Positions 15,780-24,884 of a DNA stretch of 64,000 nt are shown one piece after another. The DNA is from Alphaproteobacteria bacterium (GTDB lineage Bacteria; Myxococcota_A; UBA796; GCA-2862545). Position 1 is the stretch's first letter; every line of letters begins with the position of its first letter. The stretch is taken from the NCBI GenBank assembly GCA_020632925.1, contig JACKER010000012.1, positions 62,001 to 126,000 on the forward strand. The letters run 5' to 3'. The position numbers and the translations under genes were made by a program. The notes beneath the pieces are model-generated. The model saw only the letters and a program-made list of their open reading frames with translations, was not told the DNA's origin and did not search any database.

Positions 15780-18130
15780 ACCCTCTGCATGCGCAGGCGG
15801 AGCGCGTTGCCGATCACCGAGACGGACGAGAACGACATCGCCGCCGCCGCCAGCATCGGCGAGAGCAGCACATGGAAGAGTGGGTAGAGGACCCCAGCAG
15901 CAATCGGGATGCCGGCGGTGTTGTAGGCGAAGGCGAAGAACAGGTTCTGCCGAATGTTCGCCATGGTCATGCGCGACAGCTTGCGTGCACGCACGATGCC
16001 CAGCAGGTCGCCCTTCACCAGGGTGACCCCGGCGCTCTCCATGGCGACGTCGGTGCCCGTGCCCATTGCGATGCCGACGGCCGCCCGCGCCAGCGCCGGG
16101 GCGTCGTTGATGCCGTCCCCCGCCATCGCCACGGTGCGGCCCTCCTCGGTCAGAGACGCCACCTTGGCGGCCTTCTCATCGGGCAGCACGCCGGCAATCA
16201 CCTCGTCGATGCCGAGCTTCCCAGCGACTGCTTTCGCCGTGGTCTCGGAGTCTCCGGTCAGCATCACAATGTGCAGACCTTCGCGGTGGAGCGCTGCGAT
16301 GGCCTCTGGCGTCGACTCTTTGATCGGGTCCGATACCCCGACCAGCCCGGCGAGCTTGCCGTCGACGGCCACGTACATGACGGTCTGCCCCTCGGCCCGC
16401 AGCGCCTCCGAGCGCCCGTCGAGAGAGGACGGGTCCAGGTCCAGGCTCTCCATCATCGCCCGGTTGCCCAGCGCCACCGATCGGCCATCGACCGTGCCGC
16501 GCACCCCCTTGCCGGTGACCGAGTCGAAGTCTTCCGCGTCCAGGCGGCTCACGCCGCGCTCTTCGGCTCCCGCGACGATCGCTTCGGCCAGCGGGTGCTC
16601 GCTGCCACGTTCGAGGGCTGCCGCGAGCGAGAGCAGGGTGATTTCGTCGATGTCCACCGGCTCGACCGCGGTGAGCGCCGGGCGACCGAGGGTCAGCGTG
16701 CCGGTCTTGTCCACGACCAGCGTGTCGACGCGACCGAGGACCTCGATGGCCTCGGCATCCTTGAAGAGGACTCCCAGGCCCGCGGCCTTCCCCGTCGCCA
16801 CCATGATCGACATCGGTGTCGCGAGACCCAGCGCACAGGGACACGCGATGATCAGGACAGCGACGGCGTTGATCAACGCGTAGGCCATCGGCGGCTCCGG
16901 CCCGACGAGCGCCCAGACGATGAAGGTGATGACCGCGGTCAGGATGACGGCGGGAACGAACACCCCAGCCACCTGATCTGCCAGCTTCTGGATGGGCGCC
17001 CGGCTGCGCTGAGCCTCCGCCACCATCGTCACGATCCGGGACAGCAGCGTGTCGGCACCGACCTTCTCGGCGCGGATGACCAGGCCTCCCGTCCCGTTGA
17101 CCGTCGAGCCGATGACCTCGTCGCCCGACGCCTTGCTCACCGGCAGAGGCTCACCGGTGACCATGGACTCGTCGACGTTGCTGTTGCCCTCGAGGACCAC
17201 GCCATCGACTGGGATCTTCTCGCCGGGACGTACCCGTAGGCGGTCACCGACGACGACCTCCTCCATCGCCACGTCGACCTCGGTCCCGTCCTCCTCGATC
17301 CGGCGTGCCTTCTTCGCCGAGAGCTCGAGGAGCTTGGAGATCGCCTGGCTGGTCTGGCTCCGCGCCCGGAGCTCGAGCACCTGACCGAGCAGGATGAGCG
17401 CCACGATCACGGCCGCCGCCTCGAAGTACACGGCGACCTCGCCGTGCTGGCGGAAAGAGTCGGGGAACAGGCCTGGGGCCACGGTGGCGAGCACGCTGTA
17501 GCCGTACGCGACGGACACCCCGAGACCGATGAGCGTCCACATGTTCGGGCTGACATTCTTCACCGACTGGACCGCCCGGACGAAGAAGGGCCAGGCCGAC
17601 CAGAGCACCACCGGTGTCGCGAGCACGAGCTCGACCCATGCGCGCGCCTCGCCGAACACCGCGGTCATCGGCTTTCCGGGGAGCATGTCCCCCATGGCGA
17701 TGACGAGGACGGGGAGCGCGAAGACCGTCGCGACCCAGAAGCGTCGGGTCATGTCCTTCAGCTCGCTGTCGTCCTCTGGAGCGTCGGGGTCGAACGTCTT
17801 GGGCTCGAGCGACATGCCGCAGATCGGACAGGTGCCGGGACCGACCTGCTCGATCTCCGGATGCATGGGGCAGGTGTAGATCGTCCCTGCCGGCACCTCG
17901 GGCTCGCGAGCCCGAGGGGCTCCGTGCCCATGGTGGTGTTCGTGCCCATGGTGGTGGTGCTCGTGCTCCTCCTCGGGCGGCGCCAGGTACTTGCCGGGGT
18001 CCTCGACGAACTTGTGCTTGCAATGGCCACTGCAGAACACGTACTCGTGGCCCTCGTGCACGTGGCGGTGGGGCGAGTCGGGCTTTGGGGTCATCCCACA
18101 GACGGGATCGACGGCGGGCTCGGTGCTCAT
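15776..18130 (-). CDS. copA: Cu/Ag-exporting P1B-type ATPase with YHS and heavy-metal-binding domains
   Basis: From ATG 18130 the protein has 784 residues. The N-terminus carries a YHS domain (DPVCGM ... FCSGHCKHKFV, about 8-50), a His-rich linker (EHEHHHHGHEHHHGHG) and an HMBD (YTCPMHPEI ... CPICGM, about 85-106) instead of HMA repeats. The core has eight membrane helices, the actuator TGEP (VTGEPLPVSK), the ion-binding CPC in IIACPCALG (about 428), the phosphorylation motif DKTGT (about 473), HP in GSEHPLAEA and GDGIND. CPC plus these N-terminal domains indicates Cu(I)/Ag(I) export from the cytoplasm. First gene of a nine-gene operon behind a sigma-54 promoter. Confidence 0.93.
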   Translation of the reverse strand: MSTEPAVDPVCGMTPKPDSPHRHVHEGHEYVFCSGHCKHKFVEDPGKYLAPPEEEHEHHHHGHEHHHGHGAPRAREPEVPAGTIYTCPMHPEIEQVGPGTCPICGMSLEPKTFDPDAPEDDSELKDMTRRFWVATVFALPVLVIAMGDMLPGKPMTAVFGEARAWVELVLATPVVLWSAWPFFVRAVQSVKNVSPNMWTLIGLGVSVAYGYSVLATVAPGLFPDSFRQHGEVAVYFEAAAVIVALILLGQVLELRARSQTSQAISKLLELSAKKARRIEEDGTEVDVAMEEVVVGDRLRVRPGEKIPVDGVVLEGNSNVDESMVTGEPLPVSKASGDEVIGSTVNGTGGLVIRAEKVGADTLLSRIVTMVAEAQRSRAPIQKLADQVAGVFVPAVILTAVITFIVWALVGPEPPMAYALINAVAVLIIACPCALGLATPMSIMVATGKAAGLGVLFKDAEAIEVLGRVDTLVVDKTGTLTLGRPALTAVEPVDIDEITLLSLAAALERGSEHPLAEAIVAGAEERGVSRLDAEDFDSVTGKGVRGTVDGRSVALGNRAMMESLDLDPSSLDGRSEALRAEGQTVMYVAVDGKLAGLVGVSDPIKESTPEAIAALHREGLHIVMLTGDSETTAKAVAGKLGIDEVIAGVLPDEKAAKVASLTEEGRTVAMAGDGINDAPALARAAVGIAMGTGTDVAMESAGVTLVKGDLLGIVRARKLSRMTMANIRQNLFFAFAYNTAGIPIAAGVLYPLFHVLLSPMLAAAAMSFSSVSVIGNALRLRMQRV

Positions 18131-18161
18131 GAGGCTCCTGGGGGTGGCTGCCTCACCGTAG

Positions 18162-18177
18162 AGCAAGCACCGTGCCG
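18162..18177 (-). promoter_or_regulatory. sigma-54 promoter of the P-type ATPase/czc operon
   Basis: On the minus strand the sequence reads GGCACGGTGCTTGCT, matching the -24/-12 consensus GGCACG-N4-TTGCT with the required 10 bases between GG and GC. It lies about 32 bp upstream of ATG 18130. Confidence 0.85.
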
Positions 18178-18228
18178 GATTCGAGGGGCCGCTATGAGGC
18201 GGCTCTTGCACGGGTTCCCCCAGTGCTC

Positions 18229-18244
18229 TTCGCGAATCTGCGAA
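18229..18244. promoter_or_regulatory. enhancer palindrome TTCGC-N6-GCGAA
   Basis: The site TTCGCGAATCTGCGAA (minus strand TTCGCAGATTCGCGAA) is about 60 bp upstream of the sigma-54 promoter. The same TTCGC-N6-GCGAA box occurs at 21808-21823 between the two other promoters of this system, which suggests a shared binding site for the adjacent sigma-54 response regulator. Confidence 0.7.
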
Positions 18245-18260
18245 CGGGCATGCCGGCGAA

Positions 18261-19604
18261 TCAGCCCAGCCCCAGCCGCTCCATGTGGCGATACAAGGTC
18301 GCGAGGTGGACGCCGAGCCGTTCGGCGGTGAGGTTCTTGTCGCCATCGCAGTGCGCGAGCACGCGCTCGATGTGCCTGCGCTCGAACTCGGCCATCGCCG
18401 CCTTCAGGTCCAGCACGTCCGGTGGTGGCTGCGTCCCAGAGAGGTCGGACGGGAGATCGTCCGTCTCGATCCACTCCCCGTCGCACAGCAGGACAGCCCG
18501 CTCGATGACGTTGGACAGCTCCCGCACGTTCCCGGGCCAGGCGTAGGTCTGGAGTCGACGCATCACCTTGTGTCCGATCCGTGGCGGATTGCGCCGCTGC
18601 TTCTCGGCGTGCCGGGCGAGGAAGCGCCGAGCGAGCGCCGGGATGTCGTCTGGGCGCTCGCGCAGCGGTGGCAGCTCGACCTTCAGGATCTCCACCCGGA
18701 AGAACAGGTCCTCCCGGAACCGCCCCGCGTCGACCTCGGCCCGCAGCGGCTTGTTGGTCGCCGCGACGAGCCGGAAGTCGACGGGCACCGGACGGTCGGC
18801 GCCCAGCGGCAACACCTCCCGATTCTCGAGCACCCGCAGCAACTTCACCTGCACCTCGGGCGGCATCTCCGAGATCTCGTCCAGGAAGACCGTGCCGCCG
18901 CGAGCCGCACGGAACACGCCGTCGCGCCCGCGGGCGGCCCCGGTGAAGGCGCCCTTCTCGTGCCCGAACAGGGTGGCATCGACCAGGTCGCGTGGCTGGG
19001 CCGCGAGGTTCACGGCGATGAAGTCCCGGTCCGCCCACGGGGACTGGTCGTGCAGCGCGCGGGCGACGAGCTCTTTGCCGGTGCCGCTCTCTCCCTCCAC
19101 GAGCACGGAGCTCCGCGAGCCCGCCGCCTTGCGCACCAGCTCCAGGACCCGCTGCATGGACGGCGAGTCGGCCACCATCCCCTCGGTGTCGAACCGCTGG
19201 TGGACCTCCCGTCGCAGGCGAGCCACACGGTGCTCGAGCTCGCGCACGTCGAGCAGCCGGTCCACCTTGCGGGTGACCTCGTCGAGCGACAGCGGCTTGA
19301 GCAGGTAGTCCTGCGCGCCGTGCCGCAGCGCCTCGATCGCGGACTCGAGCGAGGCAAAGGCCGTGATCACGAGCACCAGGGTCTCGGGATGCTCCGCCGT
19401 CACCCGACGAAGCAGGGCTTCCCCGCCCATGCCTGGCATCTTCAGGTCGGTGATCACCACCGCGAAGTCCGTGGCGTCGAGTCGCTGCAGCGCCTCCTCG
19501 GCACTCGCCACGCCCTCGACCTCGTGGCCCGTGCGGTCCAGGAAGCGGACAAGGTTCGACCGCAGCACAGCCTCGTCGTCGACGACCAGGATCCGGTCAC
19601 TCAT
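18261..19604 (-). CDS. sigma-54-dependent response regulator (ZraR/HydG-like)
   Basis: ATG 19604 gives 447 residues: an NtrC-type receiver (VVDDEAVLRSNL; phosphoacceptor Asp in VITDLKMPGMGG), an AAA+ domain (Walker A GESGTGKE; sigma-54 contact loop GAFTGA; Walker B GGTVFLDEIS; WPGNVREL) and a C-terminal Fis-type helix-turn-helix (NLTAERLGVHLATLYRHMERLGL). It overlaps its sensor kinase by 8 bp. It would activate the three sigma-54 promoters at 18162-18177, 21730-21745 and 21910-21925, which all lie next to copies of one palindromic box. The genes controlled indicate metal (Cu/Zn) responsiveness. Confidence 0.93.
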   Translation of the reverse strand: MSDRILVVDDEAVLRSNLVRFLDRTGHEVEGVASAEEALQRLDATDFAVVITDLKMPGMGGEALLRRVTAEHPETLVLVITAFASLESAIEALRHGAQDYLLKPLSLDEVTRKVDRLLDVRELEHRVARLRREVHQRFDTEGMVADSPSMQRVLELVRKAAGSRSSVLVEGESGTGKELVARALHDQSPWADRDFIAVNLAAQPRDLVDATLFGHEKGAFTGAARGRDGVFRAARGGTVFLDEISEMPPEVQVKLLRVLENREVLPLGADRPVPVDFRLVAATNKPLRAEVDAGRFREDLFFRVEILKVELPPLRERPDDIPALARRFLARHAEKQRRNPPRIGHKVMRRLQTYAWPGNVRELSNVIERAVLLCDGEWIETDDLPSDLSGTQPPPDVLDLKAAMAEFERRHIERVLAHCDGDKNLTAERLGVHLATLYRHMERLGLG

Positions 19605-21702
19605 TGGGGATCTCCTGGCAGTTGCAGTCGGGCAGGAGCACGGCGAACACGGTGCCCTCGGACGAGGTCTCCAGCTCGATGCGCCCGCCCAGGCCCTGGA
19701 CGATGCGCTCGCTGACGAACAGCCCCAGGCCGGTACCCTCACCCGGCGGCTTGGTGGTGAAGAACGGGTCGAACACCTGGCGTGCGACCTCGTCCGGCAG
19801 GCCCGGCCCGTCGTCGGCGACCTCGAGGCGGACCGTTCCCGGCGCGCCCGCCGCCAGTCGGTACACGACCCGTCCCGAGCCGTCGAGCGCGTCCAACGCA
19901 TTGATCCCGAGGTTGACCAGCACCTGCATGAGACGGTCTCGACTCGAGCACAGCACCTCGACCCCCTCGGCGGCATCGACCTGCACCTCGACCCCGCGCC
20001 CTCGCGGGTCGTGCTGGAGCAGGCGGGCGACATCGTGCAGGAGGACGGCGGGATCGAACGCCGCGGCCTCTTCGACGGGGCGGCGTCCGAACTCCACGAG
20101 CTCCCGCAAAAGCTTGGACATCCGCCGAACCTGGTCCCTCAGGACCGGGAGCGAGGCGCGGGCTTCATCGGGGTCCCACATGCGCTCGAGCACCTCGAGC
20201 TCCGATGACATGCTCGCGAGCGGGTTGCCGATCTCGTGGGCCATGCCTGCCGCCAACGTCCCGAGCGCGGCCATCTTCTCCTGGTGCATCAGCTGGGCCT
20301 GGATGCGCTTGAGCTCGGACACATCGCGCGAGATCTCCACCACTGCGTCCCCGCCGGGCAGAGGGTACGTGTCGACCGCCAGGATCTCGGTCCGCCCATC
20401 GCGGTCGAACACCCGTTCCTCGTGCTCGGCCTGACCACTCTCGAGCACCCGCTGTGCGGGGCAGGTCTCGCCAGCCCCCGCTCGCTGGTGGACGGCCTTG
20501 CAGCCGCAGCCGACGATGTCGGCCCCATAGGCGGCGGTCGCGGCCTCGTTGGCCCGGACGACGTTCAGGTCGCCGTCAACGACCAGAATGCGCTCCTGCA
20601 TCGTGTTCAGCAGCAGGTCCGAGAACTCGCGGGCCGTCTCGAGCTCTCGGGTCCGCTGTGCCACCCGCGCGTCGAGCTCGGCGTAGGAGGTGGCAAGGGC
20701 ACTGCTCATGCGATTGAACTCACGCGCAAGCTCCGCGACCTCGTCCTCGCCGCGCACCGGAATCTCGGTGCCGTACTGGCCCGCGGCCACCTCGCGGACG
20801 GCGCTGACGATGTCCTGCACGGGGCCGATGAGGCGCCGGACCAGCCATACAGCCAGACCCGCCGCGAGGATTGCGAGGATGGCGGCCATGCCGAACACGC
20901 GGACGATGCCTCGTCGGAGCGGTGCTGCCGCGACCTCTCGGGGCACCTCCACCCAGACCCCCCAGGGGAGGTCTCCCGCGGGCGCGTACGCGGCGAAGGC
21001 CGCCCCGTCCGGCGTGGTGGTCGTTCCGGACCAGGGGGCGCCCGCTGCGGCCACCTCGGCTGCGCGTCCGCCCAACGCCTCGCCGCGCCCCACGTGGGGC
21101 TCGTCGTCTTCGAAGGCGTGGCAGACCACTGTTCCCGAGCGGTCGACGATGTAGGCCGTGCCGCCCATCACGCTGTTCGCACGCTCGGAGAGCATGTCCT
21201 GGTGCAGCGTGAAGCTGACCTGCCCGCACAGCAGCCCCCCGGGCCGCGGAACCGCGACGACGACCTCATGAGCGTGGCCCTCCCCCGCGTGGGTCATCAC
21301 CCGGTCGGTGTCACTTCGGAGCGCCTGACACGCATCCGCGGCCCACGTCGGCAGGCCGGTACTGCTGACGAGGTCCCCCTCGGCGTCGAGGAGCATGAGG
21401 CCCTGGAGGCTCAGGTCCCCGGCGACCGCCGCGCGCAAGGCGTCATCGGGGTCCTCCTCTGTCTCGGGCACCGCCCGCAGCCGCTTTCGCTGCCGCTCCA
21501 GGAACAGGTCGAGGTCCACCGCCCAGGCCTCGGCTGTCTTCCCGACGTTCTCCGCGAGAAACCGCTCCACGACCTGGGTGCTCTGCCAGGTCGACAGCCC
21601 AGCGGCCAGCATCAGCGGCACCAGCGACAGGAACAGGAAGGCCGCGAGCACCCGCCTGGCGAGCCTCCCCATCGTCCATCCTGTCCCTTCGGACCCCGGC
21701 AC
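19597..21702 (-). CDS. membrane sensor histidine kinase with Cys-rich PAS domain
   Basis: The 701-residue kinase starts at GTG 21702 (AGGAGG four bases upstream) or ATG 21672. TM1 (VLAAFLFLSLVPLMLAAGL) precedes a periplasmic double-Cache-like sensor of about 230 residues containing GEGHAHEVVV. TM2, a HAMP domain and a PAS domain with GCGCKAVHQ ... GETCPAQRV follow, then the HisKA box (AHEIGNPLASMSSELEVL) and a HATPase domain (DDGPGLPDEV; GTGLGLF). It ends with LPDCNCQEIPNE. The PAS Cys cluster could bind metal or sense redox. Partner of the overlapping response regulator and probably autoregulated by the sigma-54 promoter just upstream. Confidence 0.9.
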   Translation of the reverse strand: MPGSEGTGWTMGRLARRVLAAFLFLSLVPLMLAAGLSTWQSTQVVERFLAENVGKTAEAWAVDLDLFLERQRKRLRAVPETEEDPDDALRAAVAGDLSLQGLMLLDAEGDLVSSTGLPTWAADACQALRSDTDRVMTHAGEGHAHEVVVAVPRPGGLLCGQVSFTLHQDMLSERANSVMGGTAYIVDRSGTVVCHAFEDDEPHVGRGEALGGRAAEVAAAGAPWSGTTTTPDGAAFAAYAPAGDLPWGVWVEVPREVAAAPLRRGIVRVFGMAAILAILAAGLAVWLVRRLIGPVQDIVSAVREVAAGQYGTEIPVRGEDEVAELAREFNRMSSALATSYAELDARVAQRTRELETAREFSDLLLNTMQERILVVDGDLNVVRANEAATAAYGADIVGCGCKAVHQRAGAGETCPAQRVLESGQAEHEERVFDRDGRTEILAVDTYPLPGGDAVVEISRDVSELKRIQAQLMHQEKMAALGTLAAGMAHEIGNPLASMSSELEVLERMWDPDEARASLPVLRDQVRRMSKLLRELVEFGRRPVEEAAAFDPAVLLHDVARLLQHDPRGRGVEVQVDAAEGVEVLCSSRDRLMQVLVNLGINALDALDGSGRVVYRLAAGAPGTVRLEVADDGPGLPDEVARQVFDPFFTTKPPGEGTGLGLFVSERIVQGLGGRIELETSSEGTVFAVLLPDCNCQEIPNE

Positions 21703-21729
21703 TCGACCTCCTGTTGCGTGAACTGACTG

Positions 21730-21745
21730 AGCAAGCTCCGTGCCC
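21730..21745 (-). promoter_or_regulatory. sigma-54 promoter of the sensor kinase/regulator operon
   Basis: The minus strand reads GGGCACGGAGCTTGCT, matching GGCACG-N4-TTGCT with 10 bases between GG and GC, and lies about 28 bp upstream of GTG 21702. With the neighbouring palindromes it implies autoregulation. Confidence 0.8.
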
Positions 21746-21786
21746 GCGACAATGCGCCCCTGTCACCGCGAGAGAACGCCGAATCC

Positions 21787-21823
21787 TCGCAGGACTGCGA
21801 AGACCTATTCGCAGACCCGCGAA
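21787..21823. promoter_or_regulatory. two tandem enhancer palindromes between divergent operons
   Basis: TCGCA-N4-TGCGA (21787-21800) and TTCGC-N6-GCGAA (21808-21823) have centres 22 bp apart, about two helical turns on one DNA face. They lie between the divergent sigma-54 promoters at 21730-21745 and 21910-21925, as expected for upstream activator sites of an NtrC-family dimer. Confidence 0.7.
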
Positions 21824-21909
21824 ACCTCCACCCTCCGGAAGCGCCAAGGATCGGGGCCGACCGTCCGCGATGCCGCTGGCTACCGGATCCAGGTGGGAAA
21901 CCGCAGGTC

Positions 21910-21925
21910 TGGCACGGGACCTGCT
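21910..21925 (+). promoter_or_regulatory. sigma-54 promoter of the cus operon
   Basis: TGGCACGGGACCTGCT has the -24 TGGCACG element and the -12 TGC with 10 bases between GG and GC. The outer-membrane-factor gene begins at 21952, so the 5' leader would be about 17 bases and contains GGAGG (21940-21944). Confidence 0.82.
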
Positions 21926-21951
21926 TGAGAGGGCTGTCCGGAGGTCTCTTG

Positions 21952-23220
21952 GTGACACGCATCATCCCGACCCTGTTCCTTCTGGCGTTGCCCGCCCTCG
22001 CGGCCGCCCAGTCGGAAGGGCCCGACCCGGAGCCCCTCGTCACCGAGGCCCTCGCGGCGAGTCCATCCCTGCTGTCCATGCGGCACCGTGAGGCTGCGCT
22101 GCACGAACGCGCGTCGGTCGCCGGTGCCTGGCCAGACCCGATGCTCGCCATCGAATACTCGAACGCGCCCGTCACCAGCTTCGGCCTCTCGGACCACCCG
22201 ATGGCCGGTCTGCAGCTCAAGGTCACGCAGACCCTTCGCCCCCCGGGGTGGAGCGTCGCCAGCCGAGGCGTCCTCGACCACAAGGCCGAAGCCAGTGCGC
22301 AGGCCGTGGCAGAGTCCGAGCTCGGGCTGGCGCGGATGGTGCGCCAGGCATGGTGGATGCTGGTCCGCGCTCGACTCCTACGGGGGGTCACCGACGAGCA
22401 CCTCGCCCGAACCGACGAGCTGCTGGCCGCAGCCCGCATCCGCTACGAGACGGGGGCGATCGGCCAGCACGCCGTCCTCCGCCTCGAGGTGCTCCGCGAC
22501 CGACTCCAGGACGAGCTCGGGGAGTTCGACAGGTTGGACGCCGAGCTGAGCGCTGCCCTGGTCGAGGCCCTGGCCGACGACGGAGGCCGGACCTTCGAGA
22601 CCCCAGCCTCGGTCACGCCCGTCGCGCCCCCCTCGGACACCGACTGGCTCGCCCTGGCCGAAGCGCACCGCCCGCTGCTGGCCAAGCTCAGCGCCGAACA
22701 GAGTGCCGCCGAAGAGGCGGCCCGCGCCGCGCGACTGGAAGCACTGCCCGATCCGAGCGTGTGGGCCGGCTACCGCATCCGGACCGTGCAGACGGAGATG
22801 GACCCGGGCACCGACCTCGTGTCGCTGGGTGTCGGACTGCCGATCCCCACGGGGAGTGGGCGACGCGCATCCGGCGCTCGGGCCGCGGCCCTCGAGGAAG
22901 CCAGCGCGGCATCCTCGATGCGGGAGTCCGCCCTCGACGGCGTCACCGCGGACATGGCCGCCGTCCTCGCACGGTGGACCCGCGCCTGGGACAAGGCCGG
23001 AACCTACGACAACACGCTGATCCCCGGCGCGCGGGCGACGCTCGAGACCACCCGTTCCGACTTCGCGGTGGGCCGAGCCGACTTCGCCTCGCTGTTCGAG
23101 GCCGAAGTCGCCCTGCTCGATCTGGAACGCGCCCGCATCGTCGCCGCAGTCGACACGCACATCCAACAAGCCGAGGCCACCGCCGTGCTCGGAACCCTGC
23201 CCCCCGGAGGCACGCCATGA
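21952..23220 (+). CDS. cusC: CusC-type outer-membrane factor (TolC family)
   Basis: The start is GTG 21952, with GGAGG seven bases upstream, giving 422 residues. A signal peptide (PTLFLLALPALAAAQ, cleavage near 19) is followed by two TolC-type repeats (WPDPMLAIEYSNAPVTSFG; LPDPSVWAGYRIRTVQTEMD) with long helical segments. The N-terminal repeat with WPDP...LA is typical of outer-membrane factors of copper/silver systems. The stop codon overlaps the CusB start (ATGA). First gene of a seven-gene operon. Confidence 0.87.
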   Translation: MTRIIPTLFLLALPALAAAQSEGPDPEPLVTEALAASPSLLSMRHREAALHERASVAGAWPDPMLAIEYSNAPVTSFGLSDHPMAGLQLKVTQTLRPPGWSVASRGVLDHKAEASAQAVAESELGLARMVRQAWWMLVRARLLRGVTDEHLARTDELLAAARIRYETGAIGQHAVLRLEVLRDRLQDELGEFDRLDAELSAALVEALADDGGRTFETPASVTPVAPPSDTDWLALAEAHRPLLAKLSAEQSAAEEAARAARLEALPDPSVWAGYRIRTVQTEMDPGTDLVSLGVGLPIPTGSGRRASGARAAALEEASAASSMRESALDGVTADMAAVLARWTRAWDKAGTYDNTLIPGARATLETTRSDFAVGRADFASLFEAEVALLDLERARIVAAVDTHIQQAEATAVLGTLPPGGTP

Positions 23221-24884
23221 TCCGCCGACTCCTCGTGCTCCTCCTGTTGGTGGTTGGGGGGCTCGCCGGCTGTGGCGACCCCGCATCCCCACCCGCCGCC
23301 GACCAGAGCGAGCAGCTCTACACCTGCGGCATGCATCCCCAAGTGGTCCAGGACGGACCCGGCACCTGTCCGATCTGCGGCATGGACCTCACCCCGATGA
23401 AGAGTGGCGGCGCGCAGAAGAGCGCGTCCTCGACGCCCACAGGCGAGCGGAAGATCGCCTACTGGCAGGCGCCGATGGACCCGACCTACATCCGCGACGA
23501 GCCCGGCAAGTCCCCGATGGGGATGGACCTGATCCCGGTCTACGAGGACGAGGTCCAGGGCGAGGGCAACCTCGTCGAGATCAGCCCGGGCGTGATCCAG
23601 CAGATCGGCGTGGAGACGTCGCCGGTCGAGCTCACGACCGTCTACCGACACATCCGCACGATCGGCGAGGTGGAGGTCGGCGAGGACGAGGTCTCGGTGG
23701 TCAACCTCCGGTTCTCCGGCTGGGTCGAGCGGATCTACGTCGACAAGACCGGGGACCAGGTCAAGGCCGGCCAGGCGCTGTTCGGGATCTACTCCCCGGA
23801 GCTGGTGGCCGCGCAGGAGGAGTACCTGCTCGCGCTGCGCACCCAGGGGGCCGACGCGCCACTCACCCGCTCCGCGCGCCGCAAGCTCGAGCTTTGGGAC
23901 ATCGCGGACTACGACATCCGCAAGCTCGAAGAGGCCGGCGAGGCTTCGCGGACGATGACCATCCGGGCCCCCCAGGCCGGCTTCGTGCTCCACAAGAACG
24001 TGGTCGAGGGTGCGCGGGTGATGGCCGGCAACGACCTGTACCGCATCGGAAACCTGCAGCGGATCTGGGTCACCGCCGAGGTCTACGAGCACGACGCGCC
24101 CTGGGTCGACGTCGGCCAGCCCGCTCAGCTCGAGCTCACGAACCTCACCGACCAGGTCGTCGAGGGCGAGGTCTCGTACATCTACCCGACGCTCAATGAG
24201 AAGAGCCGCACCCTGACCGTCCGTCTAGAGTTCGACAACCCGGGCGTGAAGCTCAAGCCGGGGATGTTCGCCACGGTCTACATCGAGTACCGCAAGAAGG
24301 CCGACACGCTCGCGGTGCCCACCGAGGCCATCCTCCACTCGGGCCGGCGCAAGCTGGTGTTCGTCGCGCACGGCGAGGGCCGTTTCGAGCCGCGCGAGGT
24401 CACCACCGGCCTCCAGGGTGACCACCGGATGACCGAGGTGACCAGCGGGCTCGCGGAGGGCGACCTGGTGGTGACCAGCGGGCAGTTCCTGGTGGACTCC
24501 GAGAGCCAGCTCCAGGAGGCGCTGAAGAAGATCCTCGCCTCTGCGAAGGGCGAGGACACCGCCGCAGCCACCGAGCACGACCACCCCGACACCGTGTGGT
24601 CCTGTCCGATGCATCCGGACGTGGTCTCCGACGAGAAGGGGCGCTGTCCCGAGTGCGGGATGTTCCTCGAGGAGCGCCCCGGCACGCCCGAGGAGCGACA
24701 CCAGGTCTACGGCAACCACGCCGAGCCCGGTCAGTACGCCTGTCCGATGCACCCGGAGGTGGTGTCGGACGAGGCCGGCCGCTGTCCGAAGTGCGGGATG
24801 TTCCTGGAGCAGGTCGAGGGTGAGCCCAGCGAGGAGATGCCCGAAGACATGCCCGGGGACATGGACCACGGGGCCCGACAATGA
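23217..24884 (+). CDS. cusB: CusB-type adaptor lipoprotein with several heavy-metal-binding domains
   Basis: From ATG 23217 the protein has 555 residues. A lipobox signal (LLLVVGGLAGCGD) is followed by an HMBD (YTCGMHPQV ... CPICGM, about 35-57). A degenerate HMBD-like stretch follows (WQAPMDPTYIRDEPG ... MGMDLIPVYE, about 82-117), which is common in CusB. The adaptor core contains RFSGWVERIYVDKTGDQVKA and APQAGFVLHKNVVEGARV. Unusually, two more HMBDs close the C-terminus (WSCPMHPDV ... CPECGM at about 460, YACPMHPEV ... CPKCGM at about 506), ahead of a Met/Asp-rich tail. The extra domains could collect Cu/Ag in the periplasm and pass it to the pump. Confidence 0.92.
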   Translation: MIRRLLVLLLLVVGGLAGCGDPASPPAADQSEQLYTCGMHPQVVQDGPGTCPICGMDLTPMKSGGAQKSASSTPTGERKIAYWQAPMDPTYIRDEPGKSPMGMDLIPVYEDEVQGEGNLVEISPGVIQQIGVETSPVELTTVYRHIRTIGEVEVGEDEVSVVNLRFSGWVERIYVDKTGDQVKAGQALFGIYSPELVAAQEEYLLALRTQGADAPLTRSARRKLELWDIADYDIRKLEEAGEASRTMTIRAPQAGFVLHKNVVEGARVMAGNDLYRIGNLQRIWVTAEVYEHDAPWVDVGQPAQLELTNLTDQVVEGEVSYIYPTLNEKSRTLTVRLEFDNPGVKLKPGMFATVYIEYRKKADTLAVPTEAILHSGRRKLVFVAHGEGRFEPREVTTGLQGDHRMTEVTSGLAEGDLVVTSGQFLVDSESQLQEALKKILASAKGEDTAAATEHDHPDTVWSCPMHPDVVSDEKGRCPECGMFLEERPGTPEERHQVYGNHAEPGQYACPMHPEVVSDEAGRCPKCGMFLEQVEGEPSEEMPEDMPGDMDHGARQ

